64,000 nt of DNA from JARKPK01 sp964631235. Its GTDB lineage: Bacteria; Planctomycetota; Planctomycetia; Pirellulales; Thermoguttaceae. Below, one piece after another: positions 1-8,222 of the stretch. The notes below the pieces were generated by a model. That model saw only the letters and a list, made by a program, of their open reading frames with translations, ran no database searches and was not told where the DNA came from. The translations under genes were made by a program, and so were the position numbers. The stretch's first letter is position 1, and the number at the start of each line of letters is the position of its first letter. The stretch lies in assembly GCA_964631235.1 (NCBI GenBank), contig CAZVZX010000009.1, positions 84,669-148,668 of the forward strand, in the 5' to 3' direction.

Positions 1-671
1 CAGCGGTCGGCGCGGGCGTGGGCGGCGCGGTCGAACCCGCCGGGGTTCGTCGCCGGCAAGGGGGCCGAAAGCAGGCCGAAGGCGCGAAAGCGGTCGCCCG
101 GGACGGTCTCGAATCTCTCGGCGGCGATGGTGACGCGGACAATACCCGAGCAGTTGCGCCATTGGCGCCCGTCGCGCACTCGCTCGGCCTTCGCCAAGAA
201 GGACCAGAGAGATTCGGCGGCCCAGGCCGGCCGATCTTCGTCTGCCGCCAGCCGATCGGCTGCTGAGACAGCGGCCAATTCCAGGGTGATCGGCTGCGCG
301 CGGAGCGAGGCGCTGCGGCCCAGCTCATCGGCAGGATAGCAACGCCAATGGGCATGATGGCGAGCAGCGCCGACCAAACAAACCGATGCCAACAGCGGAG
401 CCAACGCGAATGCGTGGCGCCCGCTGCGACGAATCATCCCCCAAAGGCCCAAAGCAGCAGCCGACCCCAACAGACACGCTGCCGGCGGCAGCGACAACCA
501 CCGATCGAGTGCGATCCCGGCCGCGGCCGCGGCCAACAAGACGACGGCCGGTTGCCAAGGCGAGCCGAGCAGCTCGACCGAAACGGCCGACGGCCCTCCT
601 CGGCGTCCCAGGGGAACCGCCGCGGGGCGTTGTTCCGTGCCGCATTCCCGAGTCGTTTCGTCCGAGAGCAT
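1..671 (-). CDS. comEC: ComEC/Rec2 family competence protein, N-terminal part (runs off window)
   Basis: The frame is open from an ATG at 669-671 to the left edge, about 223 codons, so only the N-terminus is visible. After a short hydrophilic leader come two hydrophobic segments (around residues 40-95), then a soluble region containing DELGRSA, a long acidic/aromatic stretch, and FGLLSAPLPATNPGGFD near the edge. The aligned order of TM pair, 'DE.GR.A' and 'NPGGFD' is typical of the DUF4131 domain that precedes the Competence membrane channel of ComEC. The family forms the inner-membrane channel for single-stranded DNA during natural transformation. The gene lies 68 bp downstream of the lipoprotein gene on the same strand, so co-transcription is possible. 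The channel and metallo-beta-lactamase-like domains must lie outside the window, so completeness cannot be judged. A weak purine-rich stretch precedes the start. Confidence 0.75.
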   Translation of the reverse strand, partial: MLSDETTRECGTEQRPAAVPLGRRGGPSAVSVELLGSPWQPAVVLLAAAAAGIALDRWLSLPPAACLLGSAAALGLWGMIRRSGRHAFALAPLLASVCLVGAARHHAHWRCYPADELGRSASLRAQPITLELAAVSAADRLAADEDRPAWAAESLWSFLAKAERVRDGRQWRNCSGIVRVTIAAERFETVPGDRFRAFGLLSAPLPATNPGGFDRAAHARADR

Positions 672-739
672 CGATCGGCCGATTTCTCGCGGCTATCGGG
701 GGGCAATGGCCAAATCCGCGCGCTCGCAACCGATTCCGA

Positions 740-1339
740 TCACTTGACCTCGGCCAGGTCGATCGTGCCCAAGTCGGTATCGTCCTCGATTCGCCGTACG
801 ATCTTCGAACGCTCGTCGCTAAAGCGCCCGCCAAGCTTGTCGTCGGGATACGGATCGTATTGATAAACGGCGATTCGATACGTGCCCGGCGGCAGCCCGC
901 GACCGCCGATCCCCAGCACGTTGAACGACCCGTCGGGCTTGGCGTTGGCCGAATACGACGGCCCGCTCGGTGCGCCGTCGGCCCCCAGTTCGATGAACCG
1001 AATCTGCACCGCCCCCAGTTGGGCCTCGGTGGGAGTAACCGCCAGCGGCTGCCCCTTGAGGAGAATGCGGCCAGTCACGCGAACGGTTTTCGGGCCCGAC
1101 TTCCCGCAACCGACCATCGGCCCCAGTGTTGCCACAAGCAATCCGAGGGCGACCCAAACACCGCCCCAGCCCGGGCGAACAACCAACGGAAGCCGCGGGC
1201 CACGGTCCGCCTGCGGCGCCGGCCGGGTGAGCCATCGGCGGCGACGCCGCACCGACGGCCGCATGTCCGACTGCCCGCCTTCCTTCAGGTCTTGCGACCT
1301 GCCCGCGTCGTTGCGAACGATCAAGAGTCGATCAGACAT
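740..1339 (-). CDS. Lipoprotein with carboxypeptidase-regulatory-like fold
   Basis: 199 aa. I chose the ATG at 1337-1339 because GGGAG lies about 8 nt upstream; the frame stays open further upstream but without a good ribosome site. After a basic N-terminus (an RRRRR run near residue 33) there is a hydrophobic segment ending in GPMVGCGK, a plausible lipobox with the cysteine as lipidation site, although the n-region is unusually long. The mature part has VRVTGRILLKGQPL near its start, then DGSFNVLGIGG and LPPGTYRIAVYQYDP, the pattern of the small beta-sandwich found in many planctomycete lipoproteins (prealbumin-like/carboxypeptidase regulatory-like). Probably anchored to a membrane and exposed outside the cytoplasm. 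The specific ligand or role is unknown. Confidence 0.75.
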   Translation of the reverse strand: MSDRLLIVRNDAGRSQDLKEGGQSDMRPSVRRRRRWLTRPAPQADRGPRLPLVVRPGWGGVWVALGLLVATLGPMVGCGKSGPKTVRVTGRILLKGQPLAVTPTEAQLGAVQIRFIELGADGAPSGPSYSANAKPDGSFNVLGIGGRGLPPGTYRIAVYQYDPYPDDKLGGRFSDERSKIVRRIEDDTDLGTIDLAEVK

Positions 1340-1389
1340 GGCGATTACTCCCTTTGTTGGTTCCGCGGAATCATGGATTGACCTTGGCA

Positions 1390-2508
1390 TCAACTGCGAG
1401 GCGTCGGCGGCAGGGGCGTATGCCACTGCTCGCAAAAAGCGACGATCGACGCCATCGGCGTCGCGGCGTCGAAGCAGCATTGGGCAATCATACTTAAGGG
1501 AGCAACTTCTTCGGCCGTGCCCTGGACTGCGGCTTTCCCCGTCGCGGCGTCGCGGGCTTCTCGAGACGAATGCGCGCTCCGCGGATCATCGAACGGGTGG
1601 AGGAGCCGGCGGACCGACTGTCGAACCTCAGCCGGGCTGCCAGTTTGCAAAACCTCGGGCCGATCGACCCCGCCCCAGAAGGTGATCTGGCCGGCGAACC
1701 GCTTCACCAATCGGGGAAAGCTCGAATAGCCCCAGTCGGTGCGGAAGGCGTCCACACCGATTTTCACCAAATCGTTGACGATGTCGTACACATTGCCGCC
1801 GGTGAGAAAGAACGCAAACTTATCATTTTCGTGCAAGATGCGGCAATACTCTTGATACAGCGGTTTGAACGTCTCGCGCCAAACCTGCGGCTCGACGAAC
1901 AAACGCTCGTTGTTCCCCCAAACATCGCAGAACATCACGCCATCGACGGGCAGCCGGCTCCAAAGCTCGATCTCGCGGCAGGCCGCCTCGTGAATCATGG
2001 CCAGCAGGCTGCGGGTCGGCGATGTGGACAACCGCTTCTCTTTGGTAATGTCGCTGAGCGTGCTTTTCGTGCCGCGCAGGGCGCGAAGCCGTTCGAATGG
2101 CCGCACCTCGCTTTGCGCCAGGACGAAGCACGTTTCCCGTTCGATCTGGGCCGGCAGATGATCGTAACGCTTTTCGTCGAGCAGATCGCGCGGGGGGCGG
2201 AACTCGGCCGCTTTCTTGGCATCGGCCAATGGAGCCGGCGCCGGTTCGACGAACTCCGCGCGCGGCCCGGGCCCCCAAACGCAGCCCCAAGCATCGGGCA
2301 CGCTCTCCGATCCCGCCCGAGTGCCCGACCGTCGCGCCGCGGCCGGCTTGGCCTGCACCCACACGATGTCGGACGGAAAGCGGAGCATCAGCTCGCGCAC
2401 CTCGTCTGGGCGTTGCTGTTGAGCTTCAGGGGAATACCAGATGTCCCGCGGCGCGCGGGGAACCGGCTGTTGATTGAGCGTCTGTAAAACCAGATCACGC
2501 GATGTCAT
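1390..2508 (-). CDS. Uroporphyrinogen decarboxylase (URO-D) superfamily protein
   Basis: 372 aa from the ATG at 2506-2508 (MTSRDLVLQTLNQQPV). The frame is open 102 codons further upstream, but that part is low-complexity and unlike protein. MTSRDLVLQTLN.QPVPRAPRDIWY is the normal opening of the URO-D/methylcobamide:CoM methyltransferase superfamily, and VDGVMFCDVWGNNERLFVEP, the DKFAFFLTGGNVYDIV region and ITFWGGVDRPEVLQTGSP fit its TIM barrel. Members of this subgroup are usually not heme enzymes but corrinoid-linked methyltransferase-like proteins of unknown substrate; nothing here defines it further. Near the C-terminus, between LLHPFDDP and PLSMIAQC, there is an extra segment of roughly 25 polar residues (SSREARDAATGK...) that I would not expect in the family. 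Gene order suggests a monocistronic unit. Confidence 0.8.
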   Translation of the reverse strand: MTSRDLVLQTLNQQPVPRAPRDIWYSPEAQQQRPDEVRELMLRFPSDIVWVQAKPAAARRSGTRAGSESVPDAWGCVWGPGPRAEFVEPAPAPLADAKKAAEFRPPRDLLDEKRYDHLPAQIERETCFVLAQSEVRPFERLRALRGTKSTLSDITKEKRLSTSPTRSLLAMIHEAACREIELWSRLPVDGVMFCDVWGNNERLFVEPQVWRETFKPLYQEYCRILHENDKFAFFLTGGNVYDIVNDLVKIGVDAFRTDWGYSSFPRLVKRFAGQITFWGGVDRPEVLQTGSPAEVRQSVRRLLHPFDDPRSAHSSREARDAATGKAAVQGTAEEVAPLSMIAQCCFDAATPMASIVAFCEQWHTPLPPTPRS

Positions 2509-2995
2509 CGTGCGGCTGCAACTCGAGGAACCTGATGCGAAAGAACGATTCACGGCGCCCGACGAATCGAATTGGCGGATTCTGCCGATTGCAACAGAGA
2601 AACAAGGCGGTTGGCGGACCGCTTGAGTGTCGGCATGTCGGCCGCCTCGAACGCGGGGCAACGGGGCAACCGACTCGGACGCGCGACCCAATATCGTAGC
2701 TACAGAAACCGACGATTGTAAAGTCTTTGATTGTTTCGGAAATCGTCGCCCTGTCCGGCGGGCAATGGTCCATCCCGGTGAGGGGGGCGCATATTCTTCG
2801 GTGTGGTTCTTCATGCGGCCGACGGCTTCTTTTTCCGCCCATTTCGCGGTACATCCGCGCCCCCTCCTGCTGAAAACACCGCCGTCCCCCTTCCGACCCG
2901 CAATGGCGCACTAGATTTGAACAGAGTGGGCCGAAGGAACGCTCGATCCAGATTCTGTTGCTTGTGCGACCACCGGTTCGCGAGGAGGATTGGCC
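2509..2995. other. Intergenic region between divergent genes
   Basis: About 490 nt between the URO-D gene (minus) and the PilZ-like gene (plus). Apart from the promoter candidate noted on the minus strand I see no convincing gene; open frames on both strands here are arginine/serine-rich and unlike protein. Confidence 0.5.
2693..2722 (-). promoter_or_regulatory. Candidate sigma70-type promoter for the URO-D gene
   Basis: On the minus strand TTTACA (2717-2722) and TACGAT (2693-2698) are separated by 18 bp and lie about 190 nt upstream of the start codon at 2508, in a locally AT-richer stretch. The fit to -35 is 5/6 and to -10 is 4/6. The match is by eye only. Confidence 0.35.
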
Positions 2996-3412
2996 ATGCC
3001 GTTGTTCACTCGCCACAAAGAGAAAGAGGTTCAAGGCTTTCTGTTGCGCGTGGCGAACAACAATTGTCCGGAGCTGAAAGCCCGCCTCGAAGGCCCGCGG
3101 CTCGATCGCCGCGTCAATCTGACGCTGGTCGTATTGGTTGTTCCGATCGAACGGAATCGCGCGGCGGTTTCAAAGGCGTTTACGGCCGTTACCAAAGAGT
3201 TTTCCAGCTCGGGCGTGGCCATTGTGTTGGCTGGCCCGCAACCGCTCGACGAACTGCTGGTCGCGTTTCGCTCCGAGGGCGAGTTGATCTTCATCCGCGG
3301 CAAAGTGAAGCACATCAACCCGATGGGCGGCGGATTCTTTCAAATGGGGGTGAAGTTGCAGCAGATGATCGATCCGAACGATTATCCGGAGCTGAAGGTT
3401 TTGCTCTTTTGA
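2996..3412 (+). CDS. Small PilZ-like domain protein
   Basis: 138 aa. The ATG at 2996 follows AGGAGG at 2983-2988 with 7-nt spacing, which decides the start. There is no signal peptide or membrane segment. The second half, EGELIFIRGKVKHINPMGGGFFQMGVKLQQMID, resembles the PilZ beta-barrel pattern (beta-strand, 'h.p.GG.ffqiGv.f'), and planctomycetes encode many short cytoplasmic PilZ-type proteins. Canonical c-di-GMP binding residues (RxxxR and D/NxSxxG) are not obvious: the first half has RLDRRVNLTLVVLVVP, which is only suggestive. So it may be a non-binding PilZ relative or a different small fold. An HD-GYP type protein occurs at 38.1-39.8 kb, but no direct link is visible. Confidence 0.65.
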   Translation: MPLFTRHKEKEVQGFLLRVANNNCPELKARLEGPRLDRRVNLTLVVLVVPIERNRAAVSKAFTAVTKEFSSSGVAIVLAGPQPLDELLVAFRSEGELIFIRGKVKHINPMGGGFFQMGVKLQQMIDPNDYPELKVLLF

Positions 3413-3688
3413 ATCACTTCACCCAATCGCAAAACCGGCCGCAAGCACGGCGACGCGGCCACTTCGATGAGCCACCCTTCGGGGGCCGCGCTGTGCCTTT
3501 CGTGATCTGATCCACGGCCCTGCCTTTAGTCTCTTTCGACCGACAAGGAACCGCCGCCTTGGGGGGGGCAGGGATTACCGTGCGCTGTTTGTCGCGGGTG
3601 TTCGCTTTGCTTTGCGCGAACCCTGGCGGAACCTCAACGGCCTGCCGCACGAGCCAACTTTCCCCGCGAGGCACGCGGCCGCGATTCT

Positions 3689-4786
3689 TCAATTGGCTGC
3701 CTTGCGCCGTCGCAACTCGCGGGCATACCTTACCGTTCCGACTGCAATGGTAATGAATGTCAGAGGAAACGCGAATCCCAGGATGAACACGCCCAGTGTG
3801 CGGCTCATCTGCTCGTTGGTTGCGTCGAGGATCAAATAGGCGATGTAGGCGACGTAGTAGGCGACGAAGGCAGCACCTTCCCAACGGGCGATCCGGTGGC
3901 CGGTGAAAAAGATCGGCAAGCACGCCGCCGCCACAACGATCATCAGCGGGATGTCAAACCACATGGCCGTCGGCGAGATGCTCAGACCCTTGGGCGAAAC
4001 AGCCGCCGCCAGTCCGAGAACGCAAAGGATGTTGAAGATGTTGCTGCCGACGATGTTCCCCACGGCGATGTTGCGCTCGCCGCGAAGGCTGGCGACCACC
4101 GTGGCGGCCACCTCCGGCAGCGAGGTTCCCACCGCCACGACGGTCAGCCCGATCATCAATTCGCTCACGCCGAAGAACCGCGCAATGGTTACTGCGCCAT
4201 CAACCATCCAATCGGCGCCGAACGAAAGCAGAGCCAGCCCGGCGACGATTTGCCCCGCATGAAGCAGCAATCCCCAGCGAGTGCGCGGTTTGGCGTCGGC
4301 GAACTCGTGTTCGTACTCTTTGACCACCTCGGGCGCCTCGTGCCTGCCCGCCCAGACGGTCCAAACAACGTAGCCGATCAGCACAAGGAAGAAGGCCGCG
4401 CCGACCAGAGGGCTGATCGATCCCCCGAGTCCCGCGACGAACAACGCCGCTGAAACAACGATCATCACCGGCACATCAACCCAAAGCAAGCGGCTCGACA
4501 CGGCCGTGGGAGCAATCAACGCAGAGATGCCCAAGATCAGCAGCACATTGCAAATGTTGCTGCCAACGACATTTCCCACGGCGAGATCAGCTTGCCCCAC
4601 GTAAGCCGATTTCAGGGTAATGGCCAACTCGGGGGCACTGGTGCCGAAAGCGACCACCGTCAGCCCGATGACCAGCGGCGAAATCCGCACCCACGCAGCC
4701 AAACGCGACGCACCACGGACAAGCATCTCGCCGCCAAGGGCGAGCAACACCAATCCGCCGCACTCAAGCAAAACCGCCCAAATCAT
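3689..4786 (-). CDS. Calcium/sodium antiporter (CaCA family, YrbG-like)
   Basis: 365 aa, normal length for the K+-dependent Na+/Ca2+ exchanger-related (YrbG/MaX) family. About ten hydrophobic segments are arranged as two inverted halves. Each half carries the alpha-repeat signature: GTSAPELAITLKS with GNVVGSNICNVLLILG in the first half and GTSLPEVAATVVAS with GNIVGSNIFNILCVLG in the second. The acidic residues in these GTS.PE motifs are the ion-binding glutamates of the family. A charged cytoplasmic loop (EVVKEYEHEFADAKPRTRWG) lies between the halves. The protein should exchange Na+ (or H+) for Ca2+ across the inner membrane. It starts at an ATG at 4784-4786 and appears to be transcribed alone; 276 nt of uninformative sequence separate its end from the upstream PilZ-like gene. 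Confidence 0.9.
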   Translation of the reverse strand: MIWAVLLECGGLVLLALGGEMLVRGASRLAAWVRISPLVIGLTVVAFGTSAPELAITLKSAYVGQADLAVGNVVGSNICNVLLILGISALIAPTAVSSRLLWVDVPVMIVVSAALFVAGLGGSISPLVGAAFFLVLIGYVVWTVWAGRHEAPEVVKEYEHEFADAKPRTRWGLLLHAGQIVAGLALLSFGADWMVDGAVTIARFFGVSELMIGLTVVAVGTSLPEVAATVVASLRGERNIAVGNIVGSNIFNILCVLGLAAAVSPKGLSISPTAMWFDIPLMIVVAAACLPIFFTGHRIARWEGAAFVAYYVAYIAYLILDATNEQMSRTLGVFILGFAFPLTFITIAVGTVRYARELRRRKAAN

Positions 4787-5748
4787 GTTGTCGCCTATGA
4801 CGGGATGATCGGTCGCCTATCGTCATTCAAGCAAAGGGGAACGCGGACGGGAACGAAACGCATCGGCCTATTCCGAAAAGAGCAGTTCATTCCCCAGACA
4901 ACGGGGCGGCAGGGCCGCCAATCGAACGGTGCCCTCGCGCCCGTACAACATCCGCTCCCGGTGTCTGTCGGCAGTCTTGCCGGAAAAGCAGTAGTCCGGA
5001 GACAATTCGGCGGTCTGAAGTTCGCGTTGGAAAACATTTCAGTCAAGATACATCGGGGGCCATGGCTGTTGAAACCGGAGCCAACCGAAAAGAGCCCTAA
5101 CAGGATACCGCACCTTGCGACCGCGAAGCAGCCAACCAAACTACACGGAAGTACCTTCGGAAGGAACCGAGTCTTGGACAATTAGCCCCAACGAGGCGCA
5201 ACAAGGAGTCTCACGGTAGCACCTGGGAATGCGGGATGAACGGAGGGGCGGCACGCCGCGAGGCGGCGCGTCCTACCAATGTATCGGTCAGCCGAAACGG
5301 CCCGCGGACGAGAGCAAAACCCACGGCGCGTTGGTCCTTGAAAACGTCGATGCCGTCCGAAATAGGGGGCGGCGCGCATGGCGACACGCGATCGCGCTGG
5401 GTTGCAGATGCGGACTTGCCGGAGGCGGAACCCTCGGCGGCTATTCGGGTTAGATTCGCAACACCGACCGGGATCAAGCTTCATGACGGTATTCGAGTGG
5501 CAGCGGCCGCGGCCTGCCGTTTTTTGCCGTTTCTCTTGTGCCGAATTGGCATGGCGTCGGCCGCGAGATTTGATTATCATCGCGCGGCAAGCAGGAATTC
5601 GCTTTCAGCCGAAGTAGAAATTCGCTTTCGGCGGAACGCGAAACATTGCCCCGCGCGAAGGAACGTGGGCAGGAACGATGGAACACCGGGCGCCGGCAAA
5701 TCGTTTCGGCCCGTCGGGCGAGACGACAACCGCAGAACCGTCGCGGTC
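4787..5748. other. Long intergenic region, no gene recognised
   Basis: About 960 nt. Open frames on both strands are shadow-like, arginine/serine-rich and mutually inconsistent. A short near-direct repeat, AATTCGCTTTC followed by AGC or GGC, occurs twice around 5594-5630. The stretch near 5236-5280 is a GC-rich palindrome-like sequence (GGCACGCCGCGAGGCGGCGCG). Function unknown. Confidence 0.45.
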
Positions 5749-6003
5749 TTAGGAGCAAAGCAAGACAACGACCGCCACGGCAATGATGAAACCCAAAAGG
5801 ATCAGCCACAACGCACCCTCGGCTTGTGCATCGCCGCTGTCGGTGTGAAGCCATGAGCCGCAGTGGGGACAGCGCTCGGTGTCGTCGAAGATTTCGGCGT
5901 TGCATTCCGGGCAGTGGTCAATGGTTTCTTCGACCTCGTCGGGCGGCTCGATCCAATCATCCGGTTCGTCGTCCGGCGGATCGTATGAATGGCGTTGCGG
6001 CAT
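5749..6003 (-). CDS. Small zinc-ribbon membrane protein
   Basis: 84 aa from the ATG at 6001-6003 (MPQRHSYDPP); a TTG three codons upstream is a less likely start. The N-terminal third is acidic and proline-rich, then a double CxxC zinc ribbon (CPECNAEIFDDTERCPHCG) and a C-terminal hydrophobic helix (ALWLILLGFIIAVAVVVLL) that should anchor the protein in the membrane. This is a tail-anchored rubredoxin-like or zinc-ribbon arrangement seen in many short planctomycete hypotheticals. The function is unknown; the paired cysteines suggest a structural zinc site. The gene is isolated on the minus strand. Confidence 0.75.
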   Translation of the reverse strand: MPQRHSYDPPDDEPDDWIEPPDEVEETIDHCPECNAEIFDDTERCPHCGSWLHTDSGDAQAEGALWLILLGFIIAVAVVVLLCS

Positions 6004-6193
6004 GTTGATCAACCCGATAGTTCGTCGAAAGGGCGTTTGTCGGTCGTGTTGCCCCGGGGAACCTCAGTAACGAGTCATCCGAACCGGCAAGCACCGATTC
6101 GGAACGGTTTGCATTATATTCTGAACAACCGGCGGCGCGAGCGAAAGATTCTGCCGTGAGGTCGGTACCAGGCGTTTTGTCACTGAATAGTGC

Positions 6194-6283
6194 CACACAA
6201 TTACGGAAGCGGCCGCCGTCGCAGCGAAGCGGCCGATTGCGTAGAGATGCGATTTGAACCGCTTTCGGTTTTCTGCGGTTTTA
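6194..6283 (+). repeat. Dispersed repeat family A, copy 1
   Basis: About 90 bp. Two direct copies of a GAAGCGGCCG core (GGAAGCGGCCG and CGAAGCGGCCG) are followed about 15 nt later by TTGAACCGCTTTCGGTTTTC and TGCGGTTTT. The same order recurs at 19081, 21505, 27518, 55219 and 60891. It lies just upstream of the ribosome site of the L,D-transpeptidase gene. Seen directly by comparing sequences. Confidence 0.7.
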
Positions 6284-6343
6284 TTTAGAGGCCGAGATCG
6301 GGTTCGGGACCGATCGTGCGGCAGTTCGTCAAGGAGGACGAAC

Positions 6344-7969
6344 GTGAACGCGCTGAAGACGATCGTGATGCTGTTGTTCCTCGGCGGGGTAGGCTACGTG
6401 GTGTATCTCTCGATCACCAAAGGCCCTCGGCGCCCCCATGAACCGACAACCGCAGCCGTTTGGCCCACGGCACCGAAGAGTCAACTGCCTGCCCCGGGCG
6501 GACTGATGCCTCGAATAGGCGGCGAATCGGGTGAGCCGCATTCGCCGGTGCCTGGCGGTTCATCGGTGCCGGCCGGTTTGTCCGCCTCGAGCAATTCGAC
6601 CGCTGCAACGCTGCCCGGTGCCGGTGCGACGGTTGATGCCGCCGCAATGGCGGGCATGTCGCCTGCACGCGATCTTCTCAACGCAACCAGCCCCAGTTCG
6701 CCTGAAAACCCAACCGTGCGCACGCTGCCGCCGCGTCCAATCGCGACGGGGGGAACGCCGGCATCAAGCGCGCCGGCATACAACGCATCCCCAGCCGGTG
6801 CGCCGACCGCAGCGCCTGCCGCGGTGTCGGCGCCGGTTTCGCCCGCAGCGCCGTATGACGCGGCGCCTGTTGCCTCGGCCGCCGAGGGCACCTACTCACC
6901 GCCCATGCCGTCGATCGCGCCGACGGGTGCCAATGATCCGGCGGCCCTGCGTGCTCCGGCTGCTTCGGCTGAATGGAACACGGCCGGCACGAATCCGGTG
7001 CGAAATGACGCCGCTGTGCCCGAACCCTGGAATCGCCCGCCCGCGGAAAGCAGCAATTCGGCCGGCAGCCATGCAGCGCAACCGGCGGTTCCCGTCGCCG
7101 AACGTTTGGAACCGCCCGCTGCGTCGGCCCAAATCGCAAGCCCCGCAACGCCTTTTGCCCGCGACCCGCTGCAAGGGGCCGGCGATGCCGGCGGACCGTC
7201 GCCCGTTCCCCCTGCGACCGCGAACGGGGCGGCAAACCCGGCGCACGGCGATGCCGAGCTCGTCGCTCAGTTCCGCGCCATCATGGAAACGATTCGTCAG
7301 CGGCTCGATGAAGGCAAGCTCGACGAGGGCCTGCAAACGCTCACTCAGTTGTACGAAATGCCCTCGCTGCCCGAGCGACAGCGTGCGGAGGTGGTCGATC
7401 TGATGGGCCAAGTGGCCGGAACGGTGATCTACTCGAAGCAAAGCATCGTGCGTGCGCCGCATCGCGTCGAGCCGGGCGAAACGCTGGAGATGATCGCCGC
7501 GCGCTATCAGATTACGCCCGAGCTGTTGATGAAGATCAATGGGCTGCCCGATCGATCGGCGGTGCGGCCCGGCGACTTGTTGAAAGTTCTGCCCGGGCCG
7601 TTCAGTGCGGTTGTCTCGCTCGAACGCCGCGAGTTGGTGCTCTACGTGGGCGGGATGTACGCCGGCCGGTTTCCCATCGGCATCGGCCGCGATCAACCGC
7701 GGCTGGAAGGCGTGTACGGGGTGCGCGACAAAGTGCGAATGCCGGCCTACGTCGGTCCCGATCAGGTGAGCATTCCGGCGGGCGATCCGCGCAACCCGCT
7801 CGGACGCGCGGCACTCGAACTGGGCAACGGCGTCGCCTTGCACGGGTGCGATTCGCCGTCGGCCATCGGCCGCGACGACAACCGCGGCACAATCTGCCTG
7901 GGCGAGCGCGACTTGGCCGACCTGTTCGACATCTTGACGATCGGCTCGAAAGTGACCATTCAGCGCTAA
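6344..7969 (+). CDS. LysM domain L,D-transpeptidase (YkuD family), membrane-anchored
   Basis: 541 aa from a GTG at 6344 preceded by AAGGAGG (6331-6337), which decides the start. An N-terminal transmembrane helix (LKTIVMLLFLGGVGYVVYL, residues about 4-23) is followed by a roughly 300-residue linker rich in Pro, Ala, Ser and Thr that could span the cell envelope. Then comes a short helical region, a LysM domain (about 373-418: HRVEPGETLEMIAARY...PGDLLKVLPG) and a YkuD catalytic domain (about 421-541). The expected catalytic pair is visible: His500 in LHGCDS and Cys518 in GTICLGE, the latter in a slightly unusual context (family norm is SHGCIR). Family knowledge: such enzymes make 3-3 cross-links or attach proteins to peptidoglycan, with LysM binding the glycan. 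It should act in the periplasm and bear on whether this planctomycete has peptidoglycan. Confidence 0.85.
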   Translation: MNALKTIVMLLFLGGVGYVVYLSITKGPRRPHEPTTAAVWPTAPKSQLPAPGGLMPRIGGESGEPHSPVPGGSSVPAGLSASSNSTAATLPGAGATVDAAAMAGMSPARDLLNATSPSSPENPTVRTLPPRPIATGGTPASSAPAYNASPAGAPTAAPAAVSAPVSPAAPYDAAPVASAAEGTYSPPMPSIAPTGANDPAALRAPAASAEWNTAGTNPVRNDAAVPEPWNRPPAESSNSAGSHAAQPAVPVAERLEPPAASAQIASPATPFARDPLQGAGDAGGPSPVPPATANGAANPAHGDAELVAQFRAIMETIRQRLDEGKLDEGLQTLTQLYEMPSLPERQRAEVVDLMGQVAGTVIYSKQSIVRAPHRVEPGETLEMIAARYQITPELLMKINGLPDRSAVRPGDLLKVLPGPFSAVVSLERRELVLYVGGMYAGRFPIGIGRDQPRLEGVYGVRDKVRMPAYVGPDQVSIPAGDPRNPLGRAALELGNGVALHGCDSPSAIGRDDNRGTICLGERDLADLFDILTIGSKVTIQR

Positions 7970-8222
7970 CGCCTCGCGCCCAAGCCGTCTGGTGTTCGTC
8001 AACGATCAACGGACCTCTCGCAGTCCGCCGGCGGTGCGGCCTCTCTCGCCCATTGGGCAATCGCAAATGCCAGCGCTTCCGAATCGGTTGGCTTCCGAAG
8101 CCAAACTCTTGATCGGCCTTGGGTCAGCGGTTATACCTTACACGGGCGGCAATGGGTGGCGCTCGCCACCGATTCGAGTGGAACTGATTCGAGTGAACAC
8201 CAGCGGCGAATGAGCAGTAGGT

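Noticed and set aside
386..1381. 331-codon plus-strand frame
   Set aside because: It is antisense to the ComEC start and the lipoprotein gene, is Arg/Pro-rich and lacks a ribosome site; the minus-strand genes have clear domains.
4795..5181. 128-codon minus-strand ORF with a hydrophobic stretch
   Set aside because: Cys-rich, proline-rich sequence without a ribosome site or domain; lies in a gap with no other coding signals.
6896..8002. 368-codon minus-strand frame
   Set aside because: It mirrors the LysM/L,D-transpeptidase gene; GC-rich codons of one strand create long frames on the other.
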